Shown piece after piece: positions 7,313-17,719 of a stretch of DNA of 64,000 nucleotides. This DNA comes from JAVBJN01 sp031546985 (GTDB taxonomy: Bacteria; Bacteroidota; Bacteroidia; Chitinophagales; Chitinophagaceae): contig JAVBJN010000068.1 in assembly GCA_031546985.1 (NCBI GenBank), positions 22,327 through 86,326 of the forward strand, written 5' to 3'. A model generated the notes under the pieces. The model was given only the letters and a program-made list of their open reading frames with translations. It made no database searches and had not been told where the DNA came from. Each line of letters starts with the position of its first letter. The stretch's first letter is position 1. The position numbers were made by a program, and so were the translations under genes.

Positions 7313-7912
7313 ATGACAGAATTCTGGGAATCTAATTTTATCGGCAAGCAGGAAATGTGGGGCCTGGAACCTGCTAATGCCGCTGTACTTACTAAAGACT
7401 TTTTCGTAGCCAAAGCTGTAAAAAGAATACTCATTCCGGGTATTGGCTATGGAAGAAATGCGCAGGTTTTCAGAAACAGCGGAATAGACGTAACAGGAAT
7501 TGAGATATCGAAAACGGCCATAGAGCTGGCCCAAAAGCATTTCGGCACCGGTATGACCATCTACCACGGCTCTGTAACCGATATGCCTTTTGATCATATC
7601 CAATACGATGGAATCTTCTGCCATGCTTTAATTCATTTGTTGGATGAGACCGAACGAAAGAAGCTGATCCACGACTGCTACCACCAGCTGGCCGATAATG
7701 GTTACATGGTGTTTACAGCTATTACCAAAGCAGCGCATACCTATGGCCAGGGCACATTCATCAGCAAAGACCGTTATGAAGTATTCGAAGGGGTTAAAAT
7801 GTTTTTTTACGACCGCGAATCGGTGAATGACGAGTTTGGCGAAGCAGGGCTTTTTGAAATCAAAGATATAACCGAGAGCTACCCCTTTTTCCTGATTATG
7901 TGTAAGAAATAA
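7313..7912 (+). CDS. SAM-dependent class I methyltransferase
   Basis: From ATG 7313 the product has 199 residues. It shows the Rossmann-fold SAM motif I (ILIPGIGYGRNA), an acidic motif II residue (GIEISKTAIE), a YDGIFCHALIHLL motif IV region and a beta-hairpin end typical of Methyltransf_11/25 or thiopurine-methyltransferase-like enzymes. The N-terminus TEFWESNFIGKQEMWGLEP resembles the substrate-side segment of thiopurine/tellurite-type methyltransferases. Upstream in-frame starts exist at 7268 and 7292 but overlap the preceding gene; 7313 is chosen for its 5-base spacing. The substrate cannot be told from sequence. Confidence 0.8.
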   Translation: MTEFWESNFIGKQEMWGLEPANAAVLTKDFFVAKAVKRILIPGIGYGRNAQVFRNSGIDVTGIEISKTAIELAQKHFGTGMTIYHGSVTDMPFDHIQYDGIFCHALIHLLDETERKKLIHDCYHQLADNGYMVFTAITKAAHTYGQGTFISKDRYEVFEGVKMFFYDRESVNDEFGEAGLFEIKDITESYPFFLIMCKK

Positions 7913-8064
7913 GGCAGCACGCCCACCTTCCCCACGCCCTTTATTTGTATGTAAAACGGCGCCCCGCCTATCATTATTGCGCAAAAAAAATATAGTTACA
8001 AAACCGTGTTTGGATGCGCCGCAGCTCCTATTTTTGGCTTTGCTCAGCGCCAAAAGCTATACAT

Positions 8065-10695
8065 ATGAAAAAGGAAACAAAAGACCTTGACACCTGCACA
8101 CTTTGCTTTCAGGACATAGACAGCTCAATGTTTATGACCGTAGGCGGCAAGGGTGCCAACCTGGGCGAGCTTACCCGGATCGAAGGCACTTCTGTACCGG
8201 ATGGCTTTTGTATTACCACCGGGGCTTTTAAAACAATTACAGCATCATTACCGGTACAGGAATTATTAGATCAGTTATCGCTGTTAAAGCTGGAAGATCG
8301 CGCCAGAATCGCCACATTGAGTGCCGAAATCCGCAGGGTTATCGAAACGATAACTATTCCCCACAACCTGAACGAAGCGATTGACCGCCACCTCTTAAGG
8401 CTTGGCGAGCACCATGCTTTTGCTGTTCGATCCAGCGCAACTGCCGAAGATCTGCCAACCGCCTCTTTTGCCGGGCAGCAGGACACTTATTTAAATATTA
8501 CCGGAAAAGCAGCCATCCTGCAGCACATCAGCAAGTGCTGGGCATCGCTGTTTACCGAGCGGGCCATCATTTACCGCCTTCAAAACGGCTTTGATCACCG
8601 GTCGGTATACCTGTCTGTGGTTATTCAGAAAATGGTTTTTCCGCAGGTGGCAGGCATTCTGTTTACCGCCGACCCTGTTACCTCCAATCGCAAGGTATTA
8701 TCCATTGATGCCAGTTTTGGTTTGGGCGAAGCCCTGGTATCTGGCCTGGTCAATGCCGATCATTATAAAGTATACAATGGCCAGATTATTGACCAAAAAA
8801 TACCAGCCAAAAAACTGGCGGTTTATGTCTTAAAAACCGGCGGCACGGCAACACAGGAGGTTGAACCCGAAAAGCAAAACCAGCCAGCGCTCACCCATGA
8901 GCAGATCTTACAACTGGAGCGCATAGGCAGAAAGATAGAAGCCCATTTTGGCAGCCCCCAGGATATTGAGTGGTGCTGGGCCGATGGCGCATTTTACATA
9001 GTGCAGAGCCGCCCCATTACTACTTTATACCCTATCCCGGAAGCAAACGATACTCAAAACCGCGTGTATGTATCTGTTGGCCATAACCAGATGATGACCG
9101 ATGCCATAAAACCATTAGGATTGTCGTTTTTCCTGTTGGTCACCCGCGCCCCTATGCGCAGGGCCGGCGGAAGGTTATTTGTAGACATCACACCCAACCT
9201 GGCTTCGGTCGCGGGCAGAGAAAACATGATAAATGTGCTGGGAAAATTCGATCCGCTCATTAAAGATGCGCTTACCACCATCGTTGCGCGAGATTTCATC
9301 CCATTGCTACCAGACGGCAACGGGATGCAGCCCTCTGGCCCAAACGACAAAAGCGCACCACCAGCAGCCTTGCCGGCACCAATCGAAAACGATCCGGCCA
9401 TTGTTGCAGCGCTGATTAAATCCTGCCAAACATCGGTAGCGGCATTACAGCAAAACATTCAAACAAAATCGGGAGCCGCGCTGTTCGATTTTATCCTCGA
9501 AGACATAGTAGAATTAAAAAGGCTCCTGTTTGATCCGCAAAGCTCACGTGTAATCATGGCCGCCATTGATGCAGCATCATGGATCAACGAAAAAATGTAC
9601 GAGTGGCTGGGCGAAAAAAATGCAGCAGATAAACTTTCACAATCGGTACCCAATAATGTTACTTCAGAAATGGGACTGGCATTATTGGATGTGGCAGATG
9701 CCATTCGTCCTTATCCCGAAGTCATTGCGTACTTGCAGCAAGTAAAAGACGATAACTTTTTAGATGAATTGCCCAAACTAAATGGCGGGCAGGAAGCGCA
9801 CCAGGCCATTGCCGCTTTCCTTCTCCGGTACGGCATGCGCTGCGCTGGCGAAATAGATATTACCAAAAGCCGGTGGAGTGAAAAACCCACTACCCTTGTG
9901 CCTGTAATACTGGGCAATATAAACAACTTTGAACCTGGCGCCAGCACCCGGAAATTTGAACAAGGCCGAACAGAAGCACTGAGTACAGAGCAGCAGCTAC
10001 TAGCCCGTTTAAAACAACTACCAGATGGCGCACAAAAAGCAGCCGAAACCCAAGAAAAGATCGGCCTGCTCCGCAATTTCATCGGTTATCGCGAGTATCC
10101 CAAATATGGTATGGTAAGCCGCTACTTCATTTACAAACAGGCATTGCTGAAAGAGACCGAACAACTCGTACAAGCCAAAATCATGCACGACAAAGCAGAC
10201 AGCTACTATCTCAGTTTTGAAGAACTGCGCGAAGCCGTAAGCACACGCAAACTCGATTACCAGCTCATTCGTCAGCGAAAAGATGCATACAAACTGTATG
10301 AAAAACTAACGCCTCCACGGGTTATGACCTCTGATGGTGAAATTATTGCAGGTGCCTATAACCGGGAAAATATTCCGGCTGGAGCTATGGCCGGACTGGC
10401 GGTTTCATCCGGCGTTGTGGAAGGCCGTGCGCGTGTTATTTTAAACATGAAAGATGCCAACCTCGAAGACGGTGACATACTCATTACAACTTATACCGAC
10501 CCCAGCTGGACACCCTTGTTTGTATCCATAAAAGGCCTCATCACCGAAGTGGGCGGGCTCATGACCCACGGCGCAGTCATTGCACGGGAATATGGTTTAC
10601 CCGCAGTTGTAGGCGTAGAAAATGCCACCCAACTCATACAAGACGGGCAGCGAATCCGCGTAAACGGCACCGATGGCTATGTAGAAATACTGTAA
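8065..10695 (+). CDS. rph: Rifampin phosphotransferase-like / PEP-synthase family enzyme
   Basis: From ATG 8065 the protein has 876 residues, close to the ~865 of rifampin phosphotransferases (RPH). Order: PPDK-type ATP-grasp domain (GGKGANLGEL at the start; FAVRSSATAEDLPTASFAGQ near 120-140; DIEWCWADGAFYIVQSRPIT near 310-330), a long helical middle segment, and a swivelling phospho-histidine domain at 800-876. The latter carries GGLMTHGAVIAREYGLPAVV with His835 and ends RIRVNGTDGYVEIL, as in characterised RPH enzymes. RPH uses ATP and water to phosphorylate rifamycins, giving AMP and phosphate. Other PEP-synthase-like enzymes share these domains, so drug specificity is inferred. It precedes an RND efflux operon but has its own terminator. 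Confidence 0.75.
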   Translation: MKKETKDLDTCTLCFQDIDSSMFMTVGGKGANLGELTRIEGTSVPDGFCITTGAFKTITASLPVQELLDQLSLLKLEDRARIATLSAEIRRVIETITIPHNLNEAIDRHLLRLGEHHAFAVRSSATAEDLPTASFAGQQDTYLNITGKAAILQHISKCWASLFTERAIIYRLQNGFDHRSVYLSVVIQKMVFPQVAGILFTADPVTSNRKVLSIDASFGLGEALVSGLVNADHYKVYNGQIIDQKIPAKKLAVYVLKTGGTATQEVEPEKQNQPALTHEQILQLERIGRKIEAHFGSPQDIEWCWADGAFYIVQSRPITTLYPIPEANDTQNRVYVSVGHNQMMTDAIKPLGLSFFLLVTRAPMRRAGGRLFVDITPNLASVAGRENMINVLGKFDPLIKDALTTIVARDFIPLLPDGNGMQPSGPNDKSAPPAALPAPIENDPAIVAALIKSCQTSVAALQQNIQTKSGAALFDFILEDIVELKRLLFDPQSSRVIMAAIDAASWINEKMYEWLGEKNAADKLSQSVPNNVTSEMGLALLDVADAIRPYPEVIAYLQQVKDDNFLDELPKLNGGQEAHQAIAAFLLRYGMRCAGEIDITKSRWSEKPTTLVPVILGNINNFEPGASTRKFEQGRTEALSTEQQLLARLKQLPDGAQKAAETQEKIGLLRNFIGYREYPKYGMVSRYFIYKQALLKETEQLVQAKIMHDKADSYYLSFEELREAVSTRKLDYQLIRQRKDAYKLYEKLTPPRVMTSDGEIIAGAYNRENIPAGAMAGLAVSSGVVEGRARVILNMKDANLEDGDILITTYTDPSWTPLFVSIKGLITEVGGLMTHGAVIAREYGLPAVVGVENATQLIQDGQRIRVNGTDGYVEIL

Positions 10696-10720
10696 TTGAC
10701 GAAGCGAACATTTCGTTTTT

Positions 10721-10755
10721 AAACCGGGGTTTCATCATGAAGCCCCGGTTTTCTA
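10721..10755 (+). terminator. Intrinsic terminator after the RPH-like gene
   Basis: AAACCGGGGTTTCA pairs with TGAAGCCCCGGTTT and is followed by TTC; a strong stem separating the RPH-like gene from the efflux operon. Confidence 0.75.
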
Positions 10756-10921
10756 TTTATCCTGCCAATCCTTCCCCTATCCTATTTGTAATCAACACTG
10801 CTGCGTAAATCCGCACGCATATTCCGCATTTCCACTTCCATTTTCATCATTTCAGTCAGAAAGCGGCTTACAGCCGATAAGCAACCCGTTAATATTGCCA
10901 TTTCAAAACGGCAAACACCCA

Positions 10922-12067
10922 ATGATGAAAAATAGATTTGTAAACAACCGGGCCATACAGGCTTGCATTATTATACTCACCAGTGTATACACCTGGGGTT
11001 GTGCCAGCAGTAGCGGCAACCAGCACCAGGAACAACAGCCCATCGTTGCAGAAATCCTTACGCTGCAACAAGAAACCGCCACCGTAGAACAGTCTTATCC
11101 GGCCAGCCTGGAAGGAAAGGTAAATGTCGATATCCGGCCGCAGGTCAGTGGTTTTATTGATAAGATTTATGCCGACGAAGGTGCTTTTGTACATGCCGGG
11201 CAACCCTTATTCAAGATTAACGCCAACGTATACCAGGAACAGAAAAACACGGCACTGGCGGCACTAAACGCGGCCAAGTCACAATCGGTTAGCGCCCAAC
11301 TGGAGCTCACCAAATTTGAAAAGCTATCGCAAAGAAAAGTAGTGTCCGACTTCCAGTACCAAAAGGCCAAAGCGGCTTACGAAAGCGCGCAAGCCAATGT
11401 AGGGCAACAAAAAGCCTTACTGGCAGCTGCCAATCTTAATATGGGTTTTACCCTCGTTAAAGCACCTGTGAGCGGCTACCTGGGCAGAATTCCCAAACGC
11501 CTGGGCAACCTCGTAAGCCCTACCGACCCACAGGCCCTAACCACGCTATCGCAGGTAGATGAGGTATACGCTTACTTCTCGGTGCCGGAAGCGGAGATCC
11601 TGAACATCAGCGAGACCAAACCAGGTAATACGCTGCTTCAAAAGCTGCAAAGTTTTCAGCACATCGCTTTACAAATGGCCAATGGCAGTATTTACGGGCA
11701 AAAAGGCAAAATAGACATGATGGACGGGCAGATCGATAAAGGTACCGGCTCGGTTACCATACGGGCATCCTTCACCAATCCGCAAGGTTTATTGCGCTCC
11801 GGCAATACCGGCCGCATTGTGCTCAAAGATGCACAGGCAGGCGTTTTCCGTATTCCGGTACTGGCCACGCTGGAGCTGCAGGACAAGTTATTTGTAGGTG
11901 TGCTCGATAAAGAAAATACCGTAAACCGGGTAGAACTAAAAAACTACACCAAATCGGGCGATTACTATATCACCAAAGCTGGTTTTAACCCCGGCGACCG
12001 CATCGTTGCCAGCGAGCTGGGCAGCATTCCCGAAAAAGCAAAAGTTACCGCCAGGAAGGCTAATTAA
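10922..12067 (+). CDS. RND efflux periplasmic adaptor (AcrA/MexA type)
   Basis: About 381 residues from ATG 10922 (10925 equally possible). A lipoprotein signal with lipobox TWGC is followed by the membrane-fusion-protein order: half barrel-sandwich (VDIRPQVSGFIDKIYADEGAFVHAGQPLFKIN), an alpha hairpin rich in Ala/Lys/Gln, the second half lipoyl motif (FTLVKAPVSGYLGRIPKRLGNLVSP) and beta-barrel domains. It links the inner-membrane pump to the outer-membrane channel. The pump gene starts 13 bases downstream; the operon is adaptor, pump, channel, kinase, regulator. The substrate is unknown. Confidence 0.92.
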   Translation: MMKNRFVNNRAIQACIIILTSVYTWGCASSSGNQHQEQQPIVAEILTLQQETATVEQSYPASLEGKVNVDIRPQVSGFIDKIYADEGAFVHAGQPLFKINANVYQEQKNTALAALNAAKSQSVSAQLELTKFEKLSQRKVVSDFQYQKAKAAYESAQANVGQQKALLAAANLNMGFTLVKAPVSGYLGRIPKRLGNLVSPTDPQALTTLSQVDEVYAYFSVPEAEILNISETKPGNTLLQKLQSFQHIALQMANGSIYGQKGKIDMMDGQIDKGTGSVTIRASFTNPQGLLRSGNTGRIVLKDAQAGVFRIPVLATLELQDKLFVGVLDKENTVNRVELKNYTKSGDYYITKAGFNPGDRIVASELGSIPEKAKVTARKAN

Positions 12068-12080
12068 AGAAGACGAAAAC

Positions 12081-15000
12081 ATGCTACGAAAAATAATTGA
12101 ACGGCCGGTACTGGCTACAGTCATATCCATCATACTCGTACTGCTGGGGCTGGTGGGCCTGCAGCGCATTCCTATGACGCAGTTTCCCGAGGTTGCGCCG
12201 CCCACCGTTTATGTATACGGCATCTACCCTGGTGGTAACGCACAAAGTGTGGTACGCTCGGTAATTACACCGCTGGAAGAAGCCATTAACGGTGTGGAGC
12301 ACATGCAGTACATGACCTCCAGCGCATCCAACGATGGTGGTTTTTCCATCACCATCATTTTTAAACAAGGCGTAGATCCCGACCAGGCTGCCGTAAACGT
12401 GCAAAACCGCGTGGCCCAGGCCAATGCACAGCTGCCGGTAGAGGTGATTCGACTGGGTGTAAACACCACCAAGCAGCAAACCAGCAACCTGATGATGCTC
12501 AACATCGTAAGTACCGTTCCCGAAAACTATGATGAAACATTTCTGCAAAACTACGCCAAGATCAACCTCATTCCCGAGCTCAAACGTATTCCGGGTGTAG
12601 GTAACGTAAACCTCTTTGGCTCCAAAGATTATTCGGTTCGGGTATGGATAGATCCCGTTAAGCTGGCGTCTTACGGTTTGGTGCCTGCCGATGTGGAAGC
12701 TGCCGTGCTGAACAACAGTTTTGAAGCATCTCCCGGCCGCCTGGGCGAAGATTCTGACGCACCGCTGCAATATGTGCTGCGATACAAAGGAAAGCTCAAC
12801 AAGCCCGAAGAGTTTGAACGCATTGTGCTCAAATCCAATGCCGACGGATCTTTGCTGCGATTGAAAGATGTGGCCCGGATGGAATTTGGCGTAGCCACCT
12901 ACGCGAGCGATACCAAAACCAATGGCAACCCTTCTGTAACGCTGGCCATCATTCAGGCTAGTGGTTCCAACGCCAATGAGATTGCCATCGAAGTAAAAAA
13001 ATCGCTCGACAGGTTCCAGGAGGCACTACCCCAAGGCATTCATTACGAGATCATCCAAAACGTAAAAGACCGTATGGATGCCTCTATCCGGCAAATGCAA
13101 ACGACCCTTATCGAGGCTTTTATCCTCGTGTTTATCGTAGTGCTGGTTTTCCTCCAGGATTTCCGCTCCACACTCATACCAGCCATTGCGGTGCCGGTTT
13201 CAATTATAGGCACCATCTTTTTTATGTACCTCATCGGGTTTTCTATCAATGTGCTTACGCTTTTTGCCCTGGTACTGGCTATTGGTATTGTGGTAGATGA
13301 TGCCATTGTGGTGGTAGAAGCCGTGCATTCCAAAATGCAGCAAACGCAGGAAAACGCCAGGAAAGCAACCGTTTCTGCCATGAGCGAGATCAGTGGCGCC
13401 ATCGTATCCATTACACTGGTGATGGCGGCTGTGTTTCTTCCCGTAGGATTCATGGAAGGCCCGGCGGGTGTTTTCTACAAGCAGTTTTCTTACACCCTGG
13501 CTATTGCCATTTTAATCTCGGCGGTTAACGCGCTTACGCTGAGTCCGGCGCTGTGTGCCCTGCTGCTCAAAAACCAGCATGGCGAAGCGCATACGCACAA
13601 AGGATTCACCAAACGTTTTGCAGAGGCGTTTAACGTGGGTTTCGAGTCGTTAACAGGCAAATATGTGCGCAGCGTACGTTTCCTGGGCAAAAGAAAACTG
13701 GTTGCTTTACTGGGCCTGCTGCTGGTTTCGGTTACCGCTTTTTACCTCATGAACACTTCCCAGAAAGGGTTTGTACCTGCCGAGGACGATAACAACCTTA
13801 CCTACATGATTACGCTACAGGGCGGCACCAATCTGAAGTACAGCAACCAGGAAATGAAAAAGATAACAGACATTCTGCACAAGATGCCAGAAATCAAAAG
13901 CCATACTACGGTTTCGGGTTTCAGCATGTTCAGCTGGTCTACCGCGCCCAACTCAGGCATGGGCTTTATCACCCTTAAAAGCCCTAAGGACAGAGGCCAA
14001 GTTTCGGATATAGACGAGATCATGGCCAATATACAGGCTGCGGTGCAGGGCAAAATCAAGGGGGAGTTTATCATATTCCGTAACCCTGCTGTTGAGGGTT
14101 TTGGTACAGCCGGTGGCGTGGAGTTTGTATTGCAGGACAGAACTTCCGGCGACATCAGCCAATTTGAGGAAGTGAGCAATAGCGTATTGGCAGAGATGAA
14201 CAGCCATCCCGATATTGCAGGAGCATTTACCACTTTCAGAAGCGATTACCCGCAATATGAGGTCATCGTAAACGAAGACAAAGCCGAGCAGTTGGGCATT
14301 ACGCCCAAAGCGGTGATGGATGCCATGCAGCTTTTCCTGGGAGGGTCGCAGGCTACCGATTTTGTTCGTTTTGGTAAGCTGTACCGCATCAATATCAAAT
14401 CCGAAGGCGAATTCAGAAAAGACGAATCCTCGCTCAACAATATTATGCTGCGCAACAATAATGGTCAAATGGTGCCTATCAATACCCTGGTCACCCTTAA
14501 AAAAGTATTTGGCCCTGAGGTAATCAGCAGGTTTAACCTGTTCAACAGCATTACCATCAACGCCAATGCGGCACCGGGTGCAAGCACCGGAAAAGTGATG
14601 GATGCCATAGACCGGATATTGAAAGAAAAATTGCCCAAAGGTTATGGATATGAATACGGCGGTTTGAGCCGCCAGGAGCGCAACTCAGGCTCGCAGATGG
14701 TCTTTATTTTTGGCCTCAGCATTCTGTTTGTGTACTTCCTGTTAGCAGCGCAATACGAGAGTTACCTGCTACCATTGGCGGTAATGCTATCCTTGCCCAC
14801 AGGCATATTGGGCGTTTTTATCGCCACCGGTTTCAGTGGCATCGACAACAATATTTATGTGCAGATCGCCCTTATTATGCTGGTGGGCCTATTGGCCAAA
14901 AACGCTATTCTGATTGTAGAATTTGCCATACAGCAGCGCAAGGCAGGCCGCTCCATCTACAGAGCAGGTATCGAAGGGGCAAGAATGCGCCTGCGCCCTA

Positions 15001-15221
15001 TCCTTATGACCTCCTTTGCCTTTATCGCGGGGTTAATACCACTCATGTTTGCCAAAGGCGGCACAGCCATCGGTAACAAATCTATCAGCATCAGCGCTGC
15101 AGGAGGTATGCTAAGCGGCGTTATACTGGGCGTATTTATTATTCCGGTCCTGTTTATGGTATTCCAGTCTATGCAGGAAAAACTACGGGGCAACAAAACA
15201 ACGAACAATGAAACAGTGTAA
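12081..15221 (+). CDS. RND multidrug efflux transporter, HAE1 family (AcrB-like)
   Basis: From ATG 12081, 1046 residues, the usual HAE1 length. The N-terminus MLRKIIERPVLATVISIILV is TM1. Two duplicated halves each have a large periplasmic loop. TM4 carries the proton-relay Asp pair in GIVVDDAIVVVEAV, and the second half has the matching Lys region GLLAKNAILIVEFA. GGTNLKYS and GFSMFSWSTAPN lie in the porter domain. The family exports hydrophobic drugs, dyes and detergents using the proton gradient. Its end overlaps the channel gene by 14 bases. Confidence 0.95.
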   Translation: MLRKIIERPVLATVISIILVLLGLVGLQRIPMTQFPEVAPPTVYVYGIYPGGNAQSVVRSVITPLEEAINGVEHMQYMTSSASNDGGFSITIIFKQGVDPDQAAVNVQNRVAQANAQLPVEVIRLGVNTTKQQTSNLMMLNIVSTVPENYDETFLQNYAKINLIPELKRIPGVGNVNLFGSKDYSVRVWIDPVKLASYGLVPADVEAAVLNNSFEASPGRLGEDSDAPLQYVLRYKGKLNKPEEFERIVLKSNADGSLLRLKDVARMEFGVATYASDTKTNGNPSVTLAIIQASGSNANEIAIEVKKSLDRFQEALPQGIHYEIIQNVKDRMDASIRQMQTTLIEAFILVFIVVLVFLQDFRSTLIPAIAVPVSIIGTIFFMYLIGFSINVLTLFALVLAIGIVVDDAIVVVEAVHSKMQQTQENARKATVSAMSEISGAIVSITLVMAAVFLPVGFMEGPAGVFYKQFSYTLAIAILISAVNALTLSPALCALLLKNQHGEAHTHKGFTKRFAEAFNVGFESLTGKYVRSVRFLGKRKLVALLGLLLVSVTAFYLMNTSQKGFVPAEDDNNLTYMITLQGGTNLKYSNQEMKKITDILHKMPEIKSHTTVSGFSMFSWSTAPNSGMGFITLKSPKDRGQVSDIDEIMANIQAAVQGKIKGEFIIFRNPAVEGFGTAGGVEFVLQDRTSGDISQFEEVSNSVLAEMNSHPDIAGAFTTFRSDYPQYEVIVNEDKAEQLGITPKAVMDAMQLFLGGSQATDFVRFGKLYRINIKSEGEFRKDESSLNNIMLRNNNGQMVPINTLVTLKKVFGPEVISRFNLFNSITINANAAPGASTGKVMDAIDRILKEKLPKGYGYEYGGLSRQERNSGSQMVFIFGLSILFVYFLLAAQYESYLLPLAVMLSLPTGILGVFIATGFSGIDNNIYVQIALIMLVGLLAKNAILIVEFAIQQRKAGRSIYRAGIEGARMRLRPILMTSFAFIAGLIPLMFAKGGTAIGNKSISISAAGGMLSGVILGVFIIPVLFMVFQSMQEKLRGNKTTNNETV

Positions 15222-16602
15222 AATATTCACCGGCATACTCGTACTGTTTGCCATTCTCATACAATCCTGTAAGGTTACAAAAGACTATGCCAGACCGGAG
15301 TTGAACCTGCCGCTGGCTTTCGACACAGCCGCATCCTCAGACAGTGTAAGAACCGTTCCGGGCTTTGAAACCTTCTTTAAAAACAAAGAACTGGCGCAGT
15401 TGCTGGACACTGTGATGCGCAACAACCCCGATATGAAAGTGGCCGCGGCACATGTACTGGCAGCGCAGGCTATATCCAAAAGCGTAAAATTGAACTACCT
15501 GCCCGACTTAAACCTGCAAATCAATTCCGGGGTGCAGCGCCTTTCTCAAAACAGTATGACGGGGACTTTTGTAAACAACCTGCTGTTCGAAGACTACACC
15601 GTTGCTGGCAACCTTTCCTGGGAAATTGATTTCTGGGGCAAGTTGAAAAGACAACGGGAAGAAGCCTTGGCCAATTACCTGAGCCAGGGAGAAGTACAAC
15701 GGGCGATAAAGGTGCAGCTCATAGCCCAAACTGCTATGGCCTACTATAACCTCATCAGCCTCGACGAACAGCTGGGCATAGCCTACCAGGTGCAGCAGGT
15801 AATGGACAGCACTTTAAGCATTCTTACCACGCAGTTCGAGGTAGGTGAGGTTAATTCACTCGCGGTTAAGCAATCGGAGGCACAGCTTGCAGAGACCCGC
15901 GCGTTGATACCCGAAATTAAAGCCAGTATAAAGGCACAGGAAAACGCGCTGCATACCTTAGCAGGCAGCTATCCCGGTGGCATCTTACGTTCCGGCGCAT
16001 TGGATGAACATGCTTTTGACAACAATGTGCACACCGGCGTACCATCAGACCTGCTGGCCAATAGGCCGGATGTAAGGCAGGCAGAGCTTATGCTCAAGGC
16101 CGCCAATGCCCGTGTAGGTATTGCAAAGGCCGATTTTTACCCGGCGCTGAACATAACTGCGCAGGGAGGGCTTAACGCTATTAAATCATCCAACTGGTTT
16201 ATGCTGCCCGCTTCTTTATTCGGTAATGTTGCCGCGGGCCTCACGCAACCGGTATTTAACCGCCGCAAGATCAAATCGGCACATGAGCAGGCGGTACAAA
16301 TGAGAGAAGCGGCAGTACATGGCTTCCGCAAATCGGTTATTGGTGCGGTAGAAGAAGTGAGTACGGCCATGACGACTATCGAACAGGTGCAATTGCAATC
16401 GCAGGAAGTGGTGAAACGAAAAACAGCCATGAACGAAGCCATTGCCGATGCACAGGTGCTTTATATTCACGGCGAAGCCAATTACCTGGAGGTATTAGCC
16501 GTGCAACAGGGGTATTTTCAGGCAAAATTGGCGCATACCGCCGTAAAACTTAAAGAAATCAATGCCTATATTACCTTATATAAATCATTAGGTGGAAATT
16601 AG
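15208..16602 (+). CDS. Outer-membrane efflux channel lipoprotein (NodT/OprM family)
   Basis: The 464-residue protein has a lipoprotein signal with lipobox IQSC and the classical OMF beginning KVTKDYARPELNLP. Two internal repeats of long Ala/Gln-rich helices follow, with SWEIDFWGKLKRQREEALANY in the first and LLANRPDVRQAELMLKAANARVG in the second, both family signatures. It forms the trimeric TolC-type tunnel for the pump encoded just upstream, with which it overlaps. Confidence 0.93.
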   Translation: MKQCKIFTGILVLFAILIQSCKVTKDYARPELNLPLAFDTAASSDSVRTVPGFETFFKNKELAQLLDTVMRNNPDMKVAAAHVLAAQAISKSVKLNYLPDLNLQINSGVQRLSQNSMTGTFVNNLLFEDYTVAGNLSWEIDFWGKLKRQREEALANYLSQGEVQRAIKVQLIAQTAMAYYNLISLDEQLGIAYQVQQVMDSTLSILTTQFEVGEVNSLAVKQSEAQLAETRALIPEIKASIKAQENALHTLAGSYPGGILRSGALDEHAFDNNVHTGVPSDLLANRPDVRQAELMLKAANARVGIAKADFYPALNITAQGGLNAIKSSNWFMLPASLFGNVAAGLTQPVFNRRKIKSAHEQAVQMREAAVHGFRKSVIGAVEEVSTAMTTIEQVQLQSQEVVKRKTAMNEAIADAQVLYIHGEANYLEVLAVQQGYFQAKLAHTAVKLKEINAYITLYKSLGGN

Positions 16603-16606
16603 CCCT

Positions 16607-17710
16607 ATGGTAAAGTTCAAAAACATAAAGGCCGACAACCTTACCCAATCCCTGTTTAAATGGGGAGGTATACCCTTGTCGCTTTTCCTTGCCCATTTCA
16701 TCCTCTACTCCCTTAACCCGGATAGTGTTTGGTGGGATTTTTACCAGGAAAACCGATTGATGGAGGTTGTCATATCGTTGCTATCGGGTATAGCCATGTA
16801 TGCGATTATTTTTGGCATCATAACCTACCTGTCCAAATGGATAGACAGCAAACCCGCATACCGCGATAACCTGCTTATCCGTTTTATAGCTACTACTGTA
16901 CTGGTGCTGGCTTGCATGTTGGCACTCCTCTATGTAGAAGACCTGTTTTACAGCTGGTACTGTACAGATGATACCCCCATAACCAAAGAAATGGAGCTGG
17001 CATTCAGAAGCTATTTAATAGCCAACCTGATCGTAGCTGCGTTTATCAATAGCTTTTACAATTCCTTTATGTTTTTTGAACATTGGAAACAGGCCATCAC
17101 GGAATCCAACAAACTCAACATGTTATCGCATGAGCTAAAGGAAACCGCTTTGCAGGCAGAGCTTAAAATACTCAAACTGCAATTAGACCCCCACTTCCTG
17201 TTCAACAACTTTAGTATGCTTACGCAACTGATTCAAACCAACAAGCAGGATGCGTTGCTGTTTTTGGGCAATCTTTCGCGGGTGTACCGGTATGTCCTCG
17301 CCAGTTCCAAAAAAGACATTACTACGCTGGATGACGAACTGCGGTTTGTAGAAAACTATTTTCACCTCATCCACATCCGGCATGGCGCATCCGTTAACCT
17401 GGTGGTAGCGGTAAAAGAAGAACATAAGCGCAAAGGCATGCCGCCGGTAACCTTGCAATTACTCATAGAAAATGCCATTAAACACAATATCGCAACCGAA
17501 CAGCAACCTTTAAACATCAGGATAGAAAGCACTGAAGGCGATGCTATCACAGTGCGGAACAACCTGCAACGGATAAACATCGATTACCCGGGCACGGGCC
17601 TGGGCTTAACCAATATTGCTGAGCGGTACCAATTGCTGGGTGGCATTAAACCAGAGATTGTTGTAACGGACAGTGCATTTGTGGTAACGCTGCCATTGTT
17701 GAATTTTTAA
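16607..17710 (+). CDS. Sensor histidine kinase, LytS/YehU family
   Basis: From ATG 16607, 367 residues (a GTG at 16592 would overlap the channel gene). Four hydrophobic segments occupy about residues 18-150. The His_kinase domain has LDPHFLFNNFSMLTQLI, with the phospho-accepting His in HFLFN, followed by an HATPase with N-box LLIENAIKHNI and G-box GTGLGLTNIAERY. It phosphorylates the LytTR regulator encoded 9 bases downstream. Placement at the end of an RND operon suggests control of efflux or envelope stress, by inference. Confidence 0.92.
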   Translation: MVKFKNIKADNLTQSLFKWGGIPLSLFLAHFILYSLNPDSVWWDFYQENRLMEVVISLLSGIAMYAIIFGIITYLSKWIDSKPAYRDNLLIRFIATTVLVLACMLALLYVEDLFYSWYCTDDTPITKEMELAFRSYLIANLIVAAFINSFYNSFMFFEHWKQAITESNKLNMLSHELKETALQAELKILKLQLDPHFLFNNFSMLTQLIQTNKQDALLFLGNLSRVYRYVLASSKKDITTLDDELRFVENYFHLIHIRHGASVNLVVAVKEEHKRKGMPPVTLQLLIENAIKHNIATEQQPLNIRIESTEGDAITVRNNLQRINIDYPGTGLGLTNIAERYQLLGGIKPEIVVTDSAFVVTLPLLNF

Positions 17711-17719
17711 GAACGGGAT

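Noticed and set aside
12084..12770. 228-residue frame antisense to the RND pump
   Set aside because: Shadow of the pump gene in the complementary frame.
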